Shown here one piece after another: positions 1-7,613 of a stretch of 64,000 nucleotides of DNA. The stretch's first letter is position 1. Every line of letters begins with the position of its first letter. The notes under the pieces are model-generated. The model searched no databases. It was not told the DNA's origin and was given only the letters and a program-made list of their open reading frames with translations. Both the position numbers and the translations under genes were made by a program. The stretch spans positions 46,114 to 110,113 of the forward strand of contig NZ_PPTF01000008.1 in the NCBI RefSeq assembly GCF_002902845.1, written 5' to 3'. Origin of the DNA: Chromobacterium sinusclupearum. GTDB lineage: Bacteria; Pseudomonadota; Gammaproteobacteria; Burkholderiales; Chromobacteriaceae.

Positions 1-2
1 CG

Positions 3-1100
3 CTGGGCCTGTTCCTGTGGACCACGCTGGCCGGCCGGCTATGGTGCGGTTACAGCTGCCCGCAAACTGTATACACCCAGATCATGATATGGATAGAACG
101 GCTGGTGCAGGGCGACCACCTGGCCCGCCGCAAGCTGGACGCGGCGCCGATGAGCGCCGGCAAATTCTTCAAGAAAGGCGCCACCCAGCTGCTGATGGGG
201 GCGTTTTCGCTGTGGACCGGCCTGACCTTCGTCGGCTACTTCACGCCGATACGCGAACTGGCCACGCTGCAGGTGGGCCCATGGGACCTGTTCTGGACGC
301 TGTTCTACGCCGGCTTCACCTGGCTGCTGGCCGGGGTGCTGCGCGAGAAGGTCTGTCTGCATATGTGCCCATACGCGCGCTTCCAGGGCGCGATGTTCGA
401 CGACCACACCCTGATCATCTCCTACGACGAACGGCGCGGCGAACCGCGCGGCAAACAGCAGGCCAAGAGCGAAAACGCGGTCAAAGGCTGCGTGGACTGC
501 GGCATTTGCGTGCAGGTCTGCCCTACCGGCATCGACATCCGCAACGGCCTGCAATATGAATGCATAGGCTGCGCCGCCTGCATCGACGCCTGCGACCAGG
601 TGATGGACAAGCTGAAGTCGCCGCGCGGGCTAATCCGCTACACCAGCGCCCAGGCGCTGCAGGGCAAACCCGCGCCGGCCAAGTCGCTGCACAGGCCGCG
701 CATCGCGGTGTATTCCTGTCTGCTCGCCGGCATCATCGTGGCCTCCACCACCGCGCTGGCGCTGAAGAAGCCGTTCAAGGTGGACGTGCTGCGCGACCGC
801 GCCAGCCTGGTGGAGCAGAGCGACGACGGCATGCTGCAGAACCGCTACAACCTCAGGCTGATCAACACCACCGAACAGGCGCAGCGCTATAGCGTGACGG
901 TGGAGGGCTTGCCCAGCATCCGCATGGAGCGCCCCGAGCAAGTCTTCGACGTCAAGCCGGCGCACACCGAAACCGTGGTGGTGCGCGTGCAGGCCAATCC
1001 CGAGCACGCCAGCCGCGGCGCCCACCCTATCCACTTCGTGATACGCTCGCTGAACGATGACGTCACCGTCAAGGAAAAATCCAGCTTCATCGGCGAATAA
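3..1100 (+). CDS. ccoG: Cytochrome c oxidase accessory protein CcoG (FixG/RdxA), 5' truncated by window edge
   Basis: Membrane-bound polyferredoxin that assists copper delivery to and assembly of cbb3-type cytochrome oxidase. The reading frame is open to the left edge, so the start lies outside the window; 365 residues remain of a family usually about 470 long. The first visible residues contain the family signature WCGYSCPQTV, a NapH/FixG-type cysteine motif. Two 4Fe-4S clusters follow (CVDCGICVQVCP and CIGCAACIDAC, around in-window residues 162-197), then a transmembrane helix (AVYSCLLAGIIVASTTA) and the C-terminal Ig-like domain typical of FixG. In relatives it sits beside ccoNOPQ, expected upstream outside the window. 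The next gene starts 18 nt downstream. Confidence 0.95.
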   Translation: MGLFLWTTLAGRLWCGYSCPQTVYTQIMIWIERLVQGDHLARRKLDAAPMSAGKFFKKGATQLLMGAFSLWTGLTFVGYFTPIRELATLQVGPWDLFWTLFYAGFTWLLAGVLREKVCLHMCPYARFQGAMFDDHTLIISYDERRGEPRGKQQAKSENAVKGCVDCGICVQVCPTGIDIRNGLQYECIGCAACIDACDQVMDKLKSPRGLIRYTSAQALQGKPAPAKSLHRPRIAVYSCLLAGIIVASTTALALKKPFKVDVLRDRASLVEQSDDGMLQNRYNLRLINTTEQAQRYSVTVEGLPSIRMERPEQVFDVKPAHTETVVVRVQANPEHASRGAHPIHFVIRSLNDDVTVKEKSSFIGE

Positions 1101-1117
1101 ACCGGCAGGAAAAGCGC

Positions 1118-2491
1118 ATGAACAAAACCGGCCAACTGAGCCAACGCTTCCGTCACGCCATCGAACAGGGCCACCTGCGCGCCGGAGACCGCATGCCCTC
1201 GCTGCGCAAGGTGTGCCAGGATCACAAGATCAGCATCACCACCGCCCAGCGCGCCTATGCCGAACTGGAACGGCTGGGGCTGATTGCGTCCCTGCCGCGC
1301 TCCGGCTTCCGCGTGCTGGCGCGCGCCGCGCCCAGCCGGCTGACGATGGACGGCGACGGCAGCGACGTCCGCATCGAGCACCTGACCGCCGCGCTGCCCA
1401 TGCCCTGGGGCTGTCCCTATATCAACCCGGCGCTGATCAACACCACGCCGCTTAACCGCGCCCTGGCCCGCGCGCTGGGCGACTACCGCTACGCGCTGAC
1501 CGGCCAGACCAGCACCGGCTATGAAGGCCTGCGCCGGGAACTGGCGCTGCGCTATCTGGCGCAGGGCGTAGAGCTGGACGGCGAGGAGCTGCTGGTGACC
1601 TGCGGCGCGATGGAGGCGCTGAATCTGGCGATACGCGCGGTCGCCCGGCTGGCCGGCAACGCGGCGATGCTGGTGCTGACGCCGGCCTTTCCGGCGCTGT
1701 TCGACCTGCTAGAGCAACTGGGCATTGCCGCCCACACCCTGGCCACGCCGCCAGGCCAGGCCTTGGACCTGGAGCGGCTGGATCAGTTGATCGTCCAGCA
1801 CCGCCCTGCCGCCATTCTGGCGATGGCCAATTTCCAGCACCCCACCGGCCTGACGATGAGCGACGCCGACAAGCAGGCGCTGTTGACCCTGGCGGACCGC
1901 CACCGCGTGCCCATCATCGAGGACGACACCTACCGCGAGCTGTACTTCGGCGAAAACGCCCCATTGCCGCTGAAAGCCTATGACCGCAACGGCAGCGTGC
2001 TGCACTGCGCCTCGTTCAGCAAATCGCTGGCGCCGGGCTACCGCGTCGGCTGGATCGCCGCCGGGCGCTACCGCGACAGCATCGTCGGCCTGAAGTTATG
2101 CAGCTCCTTGTCCACGCCGCTGCCCAGCCAGCTGGCCCTGGCGCGGCTGCTGGCCGGCGGCCAGCACGAGGACATGCTCAGCCTGCTGCGCGGCCGGCTG
2201 CAAGCCAACTGGCACGCCTTGAGCCAACAACTGGCCGCCCAATTGCCAAACGGCAGCCGCCTGGTCACGCCGCAAGGCGGTTATTTCCTGTGGCTGGAAC
2301 TGCCGCCGGGCATGGACTGCCGCCGCCTGCTGCCGCAGGCGATGCAGATGGGCATTCACTACGCGCCCGGTTCGCTGTTCTTCCGCGACAGCGAGCCCAG
2401 GCAGCATGCGCTGCGGCTTAACTTCAGCTATTACGACCCATTGCAGCAGCGCGAAGGCGCGGCCACCCTGGCGGCGCTGCTCTCCGCCTGA
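1118..2491 (+). CDS. MocR/PdxR-type regulator: GntR HTH fused to class I aminotransferase fold
   Basis: A 457-residue transcription factor of the MocR subfamily. Residues 1-75 form a GntR winged helix (PSLRKVCQDHKISITTAQRA), and residues about 90-455 a fold type I aminotransferase domain. The PLP-binding lysine is K302 in SFSKSLAPGYRVGW, so the domain should bind PLP. Family members sense PLP, amino acids or polyamines; the ligand here cannot be read from sequence. The ATG has an AGGAA Shine-Dalgarno and lies 17 nt after ccoG, so it may be co-transcribed with it. The following agmatine-deiminase-like gene is a possible target, which is inference. Confidence 0.88.
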   Translation: MNKTGQLSQRFRHAIEQGHLRAGDRMPSLRKVCQDHKISITTAQRAYAELERLGLIASLPRSGFRVLARAAPSRLTMDGDGSDVRIEHLTAALPMPWGCPYINPALINTTPLNRALARALGDYRYALTGQTSTGYEGLRRELALRYLAQGVELDGEELLVTCGAMEALNLAIRAVARLAGNAAMLVLTPAFPALFDLLEQLGIAAHTLATPPGQALDLERLDQLIVQHRPAAILAMANFQHPTGLTMSDADKQALLTLADRHRVPIIEDDTYRELYFGENAPLPLKAYDRNGSVLHCASFSKSLAPGYRVGWIAAGRYRDSIVGLKLCSSLSTPLPSQLALARLLAGGQHEDMLSLLRGRLQANWHALSQQLAAQLPNGSRLVTPQGGYFLWLELPPGMDCRRLLPQAMQMGIHYAPGSLFFRDSEPRQHALRLNFSYYDPLQQREGAATLAALLSA

Positions 2492-2591
2492 GCCGCTTTG
2501 CCGCCGCCGGAAAATTCGCCAAGCCTGCCTGTCAGCAGCTATCTCTAAAGCATGAGCCTAGCTTATGCAAAGCTGCTTGCCGGGGGCGAGA

Positions 2592-3737
2592 ATGAACCGA
2601 CGCCATTTTCTGAGACAAACCGCCTGGCTATCGGGCTGCGCGCTGCTGGGCGGTTGTCTGTCCGATGGCCGTTCCAGCCCTGCTTCCAATCCCTCGCCGC
2701 CCGCTGCGGCCATTCGGCCTGCCAGGCTGCAGGCTGCCGGCTGGCGCATGCCGGACGAGGGCGAGCCGCACGCCGCCACCTGGATGGCCTTCGGCGCCCA
2801 GGCCGCGATCTGGGGAGATCGCCTGCTGCAGCCCGCTCAACGCAATCTGGCGCAAATCGCCCGCGTCATCGCCCAGTTCGAGCCGGTGCGCATGCTGGCG
2901 CCGGCAGCCAGCCTGGAGCTGGCGCGGCGGCTATGCGGGGACGGGGTGCAACTGATCGCCCTGCCGCTGGACGACATCTGGATGCGCGACACCGGGCCGG
3001 TATTCGTGCATGACGCCCAGGGCCAGCTGGCCGGCGCCGGCTTCAACTTCAATGGATGGGGCGGCAAGCAGGAATACGGCTGGGACCGCGCCGTGGCGTC
3101 CGCCGTCTGCGAACGCGCCCGTGTCCCGCTGCTGAAGAGTTCGCTGATATTGGAAGGCGGCGCGCTGGAGGTGGACGGCGACGGCACCGCCATCCTCGCC
3201 GAAAGCTGCGTGCTGAATCCCAACCGCAACCCCGGCATGGACAAGGCGGCCTGCGAGGCCGAGCTGAAACGGCTGCTGGGCGTGGACAAGGTGATCTGGC
3301 TGCCCGGCATCCCCGGGCGCGACATCACCGACGGCCATACCGATTTCTACGCCCGCTTCGCCCGCCCCGGCGTGGTGATCGCCGGCGTGGACAGCGACCC
3401 GTCCTCGTTCGACCACGCGGTCACGCAACGCCATCTGGCCATTTTGCGCCGGGCTACAGACGCCAAGGGCCGCCGCCTGCAAGTGGTGACCTTGCGCGGC
3501 CCGGACAAGGTCAGGCCCACCTACGACAGCAAGTCCTTCGCCGCCGGCTACGTCAACTTTTACGTCTGCAACGGCGCGGTGATCGCGCCGCAGTTTGGCG
3601 ACGACGATGCCGATGGCAACTGCCGCGACATCCTGCGCGAGCAGTTCCCAAACCGCGAAATCGTGCAGCTGAACATCGACGCGATCGCCGCCGGCGGCGG
3701 CGGCATCCACTGCGTGACGCAGCAGCAGCCGGCGTGA
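2592..3737 (+). CDS. Agmatine deiminase / peptidyl-arginine deiminase family protein, predicted Tat-exported lipoprotein
   Basis: A 381-residue member of the PAD_porph family, whose enzymes hydrolyse the guanidinium of agmatine or peptidyl-arginine. Family motifs in order: DDIWMRDTGPVFV, FNFNGWGGK, LEGGALEVDGDGT, GHTDFYARF, and the C-terminal GGGGIHCVTQ with nucleophile C374. I chose ATG 2592 (preceded by GGGGGCGAG) over an upstream in-frame ATG at 2565, because it begins with an RR motif (MNRRHFLRQ), a hydrophobic stretch and a lipobox LGGC with C22. That predicts Tat export and lipidation. Most agmatine deiminases (AguA) are cytosolic, so an envelope location is unusual. Substrate not provable. 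Confidence 0.88.
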   Translation: MNRRHFLRQTAWLSGCALLGGCLSDGRSSPASNPSPPAAAIRPARLQAAGWRMPDEGEPHAATWMAFGAQAAIWGDRLLQPAQRNLAQIARVIAQFEPVRMLAPAASLELARRLCGDGVQLIALPLDDIWMRDTGPVFVHDAQGQLAGAGFNFNGWGGKQEYGWDRAVASAVCERARVPLLKSSLILEGGALEVDGDGTAILAESCVLNPNRNPGMDKAACEAELKRLLGVDKVIWLPGIPGRDITDGHTDFYARFARPGVVIAGVDSDPSSFDHAVTQRHLAILRRATDAKGRRLQVVTLRGPDKVRPTYDSKSFAAGYVNFYVCNGAVIAPQFGDDDADGNCRDILREQFPNREIVQLNIDAIAAGGGGIHCVTQQQPA

Positions 3738-3777
3738 AGATGCCAATCCGCATTGTTATGGATAGGTTGCTGCGCGC

Positions 3778-3867
3778 TCATATGGGACGAAGCTGCTCAT
3801 CCAGAGAGCGCGTTTTCTCAATGATGACATCGCCGGTATGCAGCGTCGCTTTGCGCTCGACCAGCAT
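3778..3867 (-). pseudogene. Short orphan ORF, probably the tail of a gene or cassette remnant
   Basis: A 29-codon frame (begins MLVERKATLHTGDVII, ends LDEQLRPI) whose composition looks coding-like, but no family is recognised. The frame stays open further upstream without a good start. It directly follows the degenerate attC-like site at 3886-3984 on the same strand, so it may be what is left of a further gene cassette or of the chromosomal gene into which the patch was inserted. Ends 41 nt from the stop of the converging deiminase gene. Confidence 0.25.
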
Positions 3868-3885
3868 CAGCAAGCATTCTTGCTC

Positions 3886-3984
3886 GGCTAACCGACATAC
3901 GACAGAGTGACGTAGCCGGGCGAAAATGAAATGAAGTCCGGCGCAGGAACGCTGGAGTATGTCCGGTTGAACGATGGATTAGGC
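3886..3984 (-). repeat. Degenerate integron attC-like recombination site following the 149-aa orphan gene
   Basis: Read on the minus strand it begins GCCTAAT, which contains the stop codon of the upstream gene as in typical gene cassettes. It continues TTCAACCGGACATAC and closes with GTATGTCGGTTAGCC. AACCG and ACATAC pair with CGGTT and GTATGT around a single unpaired G, the extrahelical base expected of an attC stem. The outer R' box appears merged with L', so the site may be defective. Confidence 0.5.
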
Positions 3985-4428
3985 AGATACCTTGCGGCTG
4001 AGCGTGACTCTGAACAAGCTGCCATCTTGGTATTGGTAGTGCCTTGTGAAGGAGCCGAAGTCTCCCTTGATCCACCACTTGTACATTGACGAGCCCGACT
4101 CTCCGCTGCTTTGGCTATAGGAGATTCCGTCGGCTTCAAAGGAATTCTTCGCCTCATCGAAGGTGCCATAGATCGGGAAATCCAACGTCGACGCGTCGAT
4201 GGGCTCGAATCCTTCACTTGCCGTGATGTAGAGAAAAACCACGTAGAGGACCTGATCTTTGTCGAATCCAAACTGGAAGCCATCAGGCTTCGAATCGGAC
4301 CAGTAGAGATCGTTCATGTTTTCGTGAGTTCGATCGAACTCATAGACGACCGTCATGTCGTGAGTCTCCAGGACTTCGATCACATCGTCGTCCTTGAGCT
4401 TCTTGCCTAGTAGCGCTGCGAACTTCAT
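3979..4428 (-). CDS. Hypothetical protein (149 aa), cassette-borne
   Basis: An acidic, aromatic-rich, probably cytosolic protein without signal peptide, transmembrane segment or recognised catalytic motif. It opens MKFAALLGKKLKDDDVIEVL and has several Trp/Tyr/Phe clusters (YQYQDGSLFRVTL near the end). Its general look (small, acidic, single domain) resembles bacterial immunity proteins, but that is only an impression. The ATG lies 14 nt after the GTTAGGA box of the attC-like site at 4436-4501, and its TAA stop lies inside the next attC-like site. This is the packing expected of an integron cassette. The codon mix is less GC-biased than neighbouring core genes. Confidence 0.7.
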   Translation of the reverse strand: MKFAALLGKKLKDDDVIEVLETHDMTVVYEFDRTHENMNDLYWSDSKPDGFQFGFDKDQVLYVVFLYITASEGFEPIDASTLDFPIYGTFDEAKNSFEADGISYSQSSGESGSSMYKWWIKGDFGSFTRHYQYQDGSLFRVTLSRKVSA

Positions 4429-4435
4429 TGCAGAT

Positions 4436-4501
4436 TCCTAACGTGGAAGTGAGCGGCCTGCGCCGCTTTTTGCGCAGGTCCGTTCGACTGCCGGGTTAGG
4501 G
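4436..4501 (-). repeat. Integron attC-type recombination site (66 bp)
   Basis: On the minus strand the site runs CCCTAAC ... GAACGGACCTGCGC, a short AAAAAGC loop, GCGCAGGCCGCT, then CACGTTAGG. The outer R''/R' boxes (CTAAC and GTTAG) are complementary. The inner L''/L' arms pair (CGG-CCTGCGC with GCGCAGG-CCG) except for one extra A, the extrahelical base that directs strand choice by IntI. The upstream gene's stop codon TAA lies in the R'' box and the next gene's ATG follows the R' box by 14 nt. No integrase gene is visible in the window. Confidence 0.78.
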
Positions 4502-5302
4502 CAGACCGTTGACTTTGTTAATGAGAGAGCCATACGAAAAGAGTATGTGCGTAGACGCGCTTGCGTTCTGTTGAAGTTGATTGAGTATCCAGACAACTGC
4601 TTGTAGATCTGAGTCGGTCGTCAGGAGATGGTATGTGCCAAGAGTGATAGACTCGGCTGTACCAGCTCCGCAATCATGCAGAGTCATGCCATCCTGTACA
4701 CGGACGATTAGACAGGAACCTGCCACATGAATGAAGTTCGGGCGTCTGCTCAGTGGAATCTCAGGATGCGTTCCGTAGTATTCATTTATGTACGCGAGCA
4801 AAGTATTTGGTGCGATGCCCTTTGAGGCATACACTATTTTCACAGGCCAATCGTCATAGTTCTTGATCTTTAGAAGAACATTTACTCGTCCATCCAACGC
4901 TCTTGTTGGTGGGATCGAAGCGATGCCGCCAAGCGCGTCAAAAAGTTCAACCCGGTTTAGCGTTGATTTGACTGACACGACGCCAAGAGTACCCTCAACG
5001 GGCGAAAAGGATTTTCCGGAGCCATCCTTATTATGGAAATTGAAACGGGGAGCAGTGTCGGTAGTAATGATGATGTCGAGTTGCTTGGATTCGGCGCCAT
5101 CATCATCAAATAGGAAACCACCCAAGAACACGTTGCATTTCGATGGCGCGTGTTGTTTCAGAAACTCTGCATAGGCAAGCTCGCGGGACATCCCAATGTC
5201 TGTTGTATTCGCGAATACTGATGCCGCATCGGCTTCACCGCGAAGCACCTCGGCTACTTTTATGTAGTAGCTGCGGAGTCGGTCGAAGAAGTTCTGTGCC
5301 AT
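4496..5302 (-). CDS. DUF6602 domain protein, PD-(D/E)XK nuclease-like (268 aa)
   Basis: A soluble protein with a helical N-terminus (FFDRLRSYYIKVAEVL), followed by a core holding SKQLDIIITTD and EGTLGVVSVKSTL. The acidic residue in LDII and the VVSVKS lysine strand have the spacing of a PD-(D/E)XK active site, as in the DUF6602 family. The rest has conserved-looking hydrophobic strands without other motifs. Function unknown; related nuclease-like proteins occur in defence and toxin contexts. I chose ATG 5302 with upstream AGGG over a TTG at 5332, because the GTTAGGG box (5312-5318) precedes it exactly as in the neighbouring cassette. The stop codon overlaps the attC site. Confidence 0.7.
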   Translation of the reverse strand: MAQNFFDRLRSYYIKVAEVLRGEADAASVFANTTDIGMSRELAYAEFLKQHAPSKCNVFLGGFLFDDDGAESKQLDIIITTDTAPRFNFHNKDGSGKSFSPVEGTLGVVSVKSTLNRVELFDALGGIASIPPTRALDGRVNVLLKIKNYDDWPVKIVYASKGIAPNTLLAYINEYYGTHPEIPLSRRPNFIHVAGSCLIVRVQDGMTLHDCGAGTAESITLGTYHLLTTDSDLQAVVWILNQLQQNASASTHILFSYGSLINKVNGLP

Positions 5303-5311
5303 GTGCAGGTG

Positions 5312-5318
5312 CCCTAAC
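5312..5318 (-). repeat. Cassette boundary (attC R'-type box GTTAGGG)
   Basis: On the minus strand GTTGGCT, an 8-nt spacer and GTTAGGG form the 3' half (L'-spacer-R') of an attC-like site. They lie 10 nt before the DUF6602 start codon. I could not find the matching L''/R'' half upstream, so the preceding site is truncated or degenerate. A second isolated GTTAGGC box lies at 5441-5447. Confidence 0.4.
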
Positions 5319-5601
5319 TTGTAATTAGCCAACCTAAATGACGGATGAAAACACCCACATATTGGTGTATAAAAATCACACCTTCAAGTTTTTTCATTTG
5401 AAATCAAAAAGATATCAACCATCTCTCTTTTTTTGTATGGGCCTAACATTGGACGAAAAACACCACTTACCAGGGGCTGTGGGAAAGCTGCGTTTGCAGG
5501 AACAGATTCGTGCCCGTATTCTCCCAAAGGGGTCCGTAATTTTTAATAATTGGCATAAGTAAACAAATAGAGAATTAATATGGTAGAAGAAATTTTACAG
5601 C
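5319..5601. other. AT-rich non-coding stretch between cassette boundary and orphan ORF
   Basis: Clearly lower GC than the surrounding chromosome, with runs of A and T. A plus-strand 74-codon frame (5338-5562) runs through it, but has no Shine-Dalgarno and no recognisable protein features, so it is not called. Consistent with horizontally acquired or decayed cassette material. Confidence 0.5.
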
Positions 5602-5769
5602 TTAAACTTGCGACTCTCCCGACAGTGCCGGGGAAATATCATCGTACCTCACCCCAAGCCATACCATTAAGACTTTATCATTAAAATAATCATGCCGCCA
5701 ATTAACACTCAGCACTTGCGCACCGAGCAATCGCATATGGACCGCCTTCGCCGCTTCATTCTGCTTCAT
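5602..5769 (-). CDS. Small orphan ORF (55 aa), possible gene fragment
   Basis: Begins MKQNEAAKAVHMRLLG and contains NWRHDYFNDKVLMVWLGVR, an aromatic/hydrophobic pattern that looks like part of a folded domain. It is short, has no convincing ribosome binding site, and could be the C-terminal remnant of a larger gene. The frame extends upstream to a GTG at 5802. It lies between the terminator of the glutamine-synthetase-like gene and the AT-rich accessory patch, on the same strand as the cassette genes. Confidence 0.3.
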   Translation of the reverse strand: MKQNEAAKAVHMRLLGAQVLSVNWRHDYFNDKVLMVWLGVRYDDISPALSGESQV

Positions 5770-5859
5770 GGCAAGCACACCTGCACGGCTGGTCAAGTGC
5801 ACGAAACAAAGCTGAGGCGCGGCGTACGCTTACCCTGCCCCCCTTCCAATACATAGCGC

Positions 5860-5894
5860 AAAAACGCCCTCCAACCACTAAGGCGGGAAGGCGT
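5860..5894 (-). terminator. Rho-independent terminator of the glutamine-synthetase-like gene
   Basis: On the minus strand ACGCCTTCC pairs with GGAGGGCGT (one G-T pair) around a 13-nt loop and is followed by TTTTT. It begins 20 nt after the stop of the gene at 5914-7254. Confidence 0.75.
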
Positions 5895-5913
5895 GTACGC
5901 ATGGCTAATACGA

Positions 5914-7254
5914 TTAGACGTGCAATAGCAGGAAGCGCCGCTCCCACGGGCTGATCACGTCGAAGTACTCGCGGTACTCGGCTTCCTTGATCGCCGCGTA
6001 GGTTTCGACGAAATGCTCGCCGAACAGCTCCGCCAGCGGCTTGCAGCGCAGCAGCATGTCGATGGCGTCGTCCAGGTGGCGCGGCAGCTGGTGCGGCTGT
6101 TCGTAGGCGCTGCCGGACAGCGGCTCGGACGGATCCGTCTTCTCCAGCATGCCCAGGTAGCCGCAGGCCAGGCTAGCGGCCATCGCCAGGTACGGATTGA
6201 CGTCCACGCCGGCCAGGCGGTTTTCCACTCGCCGCGCTTCCGGGCCGGAGTGCGGCACGCGCAGGCCGCAGGTGCGGTTGTCGTAGCCCCAGCTCAGGTT
6301 GATCGGCGCCGAGGTGTAGCGGCTGAGGCGGCGGTAGGAGTTCACATACGGCGCGAAAAAGGGCATGGCCGCCGGCAGGTACTTTTGCAGGCCGCCGATG
6401 AAGTGCAGGAAGGCCGGCGACGGTTCGCCATTGTCCTGGCTGAAGATGTTGCGCCCGCTGGCAATGTCCACCACGCTCTGGTGCATGTGCATGGCGCTGC
6501 CGGGCTGGCCCTGCATGGGCTTGGCCATGAAGGTGGCGTACATATTGTTGCGGATGGCCACTTCGCGCACGGTGCGCTTGAACAGGAAAACCTGGTCGGC
6601 CAGCTGCAGCGGATCGCCGTGGTCCAGGTTGATCTCCATCTGGGCGGTGCCCATCTCATGGATCAAGGTATCCAGCGCCAGGCCCTGGGCCTCGCACCAG
6701 TCGTACATCACGTCGAAGATGTCGTCGTATTCGTTGACGGCGTCGATGGAAAAGCTCTGCATGCCGGCTTCGGTGCGGCGGGTGCGGCCCACCGGCGGGC
6801 GCAGCGGCAGGTCTTCGTCGGGCTGGATCTCCACCAGGTAGAACTCCATCTCCGGCGCGATCACCGCCTTCCAGCCCTTGTCCTCATACAGCTTCAGGAT
6901 GCGCTTGAGCACATTGCGCGGGGCCAGGTCCACCGCCTGGCCGTCAAAGCTGTAGCAGTCGTGAATGATCTGCGCCGTCGGCTCGCGGTTCCACGGCACC
7001 GGGCGCAGCGTGCTGGCGTCCGGGATCAGCTTCATGTCGGGATCGGCCACGGAGGTGAAATCGCGGTCCGGGTAATCGCCGGTCACCGTCATCGACAGCA
7101 CGGCCTCCGGCAGGCGCAGCCCCTCGGCGGGGTTGTATTTGTGGCGCGGCACGATCTTGCCGCGGGCGAGGCCGGTCATGTCCGGAATCAGACACTCCAC
7201 CTCGGTGATATGGTGTTCGTCAAGCCATTGATTGATGGTATGGGCACTGTCCAT
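5914..7254 (-). CDS. Glutamine synthetase family protein, gamma-glutamylputrescine synthetase-like
   Basis: A 446-residue GlnA-superfamily ligase. The N-terminal beta-grasp region ECLIPDMTGLARGKIVPRHKY is characteristic of the PuuA/SpuI branch, which joins glutamate to putrescine or other amines using ATP. Catalytic-domain motifs follow: APEMEFYL, EMGTAQMEINLDHGD, MAKPMQGQPGSAMHMHQS (ATP/metal site), NSYRRLS and NRTCGLRVPHSGPEARRVENR. It lacks the C-terminal adenylylation loop of classical GlnA. ATG 7254 has AGAGG 6 nt upstream; the frame stays open further 5' but without a family-like sequence. No other puu genes adjoin it, so the physiological substrate is inferred only. Confidence 0.85.
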   Translation of the reverse strand: MDSAHTINQWLDEHHITEVECLIPDMTGLARGKIVPRHKYNPAEGLRLPEAVLSMTVTGDYPDRDFTSVADPDMKLIPDASTLRPVPWNREPTAQIIHDCYSFDGQAVDLAPRNVLKRILKLYEDKGWKAVIAPEMEFYLVEIQPDEDLPLRPPVGRTRRTEAGMQSFSIDAVNEYDDIFDVMYDWCEAQGLALDTLIHEMGTAQMEINLDHGDPLQLADQVFLFKRTVREVAIRNNMYATFMAKPMQGQPGSAMHMHQSVVDIASGRNIFSQDNGEPSPAFLHFIGGLQKYLPAAMPFFAPYVNSYRRLSRYTSAPINLSWGYDNRTCGLRVPHSGPEARRVENRLAGVDVNPYLAMAASLACGYLGMLEKTDPSEPLSGSAYEQPHQLPRHLDDAIDMLLRCKPLAELFGEHFVETYAAIKEAEYREYFDVISPWERRFLLLHV

Positions 7255-7613
7255 AAAGCCTCTGTTACGTGTGCGCGCCCGAACTGCTGAGCAGTTGGGC
7301 CGGATGGGCCAGCGTGTGTCGCCTGCCTGCCTGAAGCAGGAACAGGGTGCGCTCGGCCAGTTGCGGCGGCTTGGCCGCCTTTGAAAAAATGGTGGAAGAC
7401 CGGCCTTGCCGGTGGCGCTGCTGCAAAATGATCCCCCTTTCGTGATAAAGATTTGGCAAATTTCGCGTTCAAGATTTTGAACGCTTCTCCATCCTAGCCA
7501 GCCCTTTTGGCTGCCTGCAACGGGCAAGACGTTTCTTTTGGTCAATCATGGTCAACAATAGGACAAACAACGCAACAGGACGGCGGCGTGAAAGTGAATT
7601 AGAATTAAACGAT
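7255..7613. promoter_or_regulatory. Divergent intergenic region with a perfect palindrome at 7465-7484
   Basis: About 360 bp between the minus-strand GS-like gene and the plus-strand DUF748 gene. The only clear structure is GCGTTCAA-GATT-TTGAACGC, an 8+8 bp inverted repeat with a 4-bp centre, suited to a dimeric repressor. It lacks a T-run on either side, so it is not a terminator. No cognate regulator gene is adjacent. Confidence 0.45.

Noticed and set aside
5441..5447. Isolated GTTAGGC (minus strand) as another attC site
   Set aside because: No matching L'/L'' arms or R'' partner could be found around it; a 7-mer alone is not evidence of a site.
5338..5562. 74-codon plus-strand frame in the AT-rich patch
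   Set aside because: Opposite strand to the cassette genes, no ribosome site, overlaps probable cassette boundary boxes, no family resemblance.
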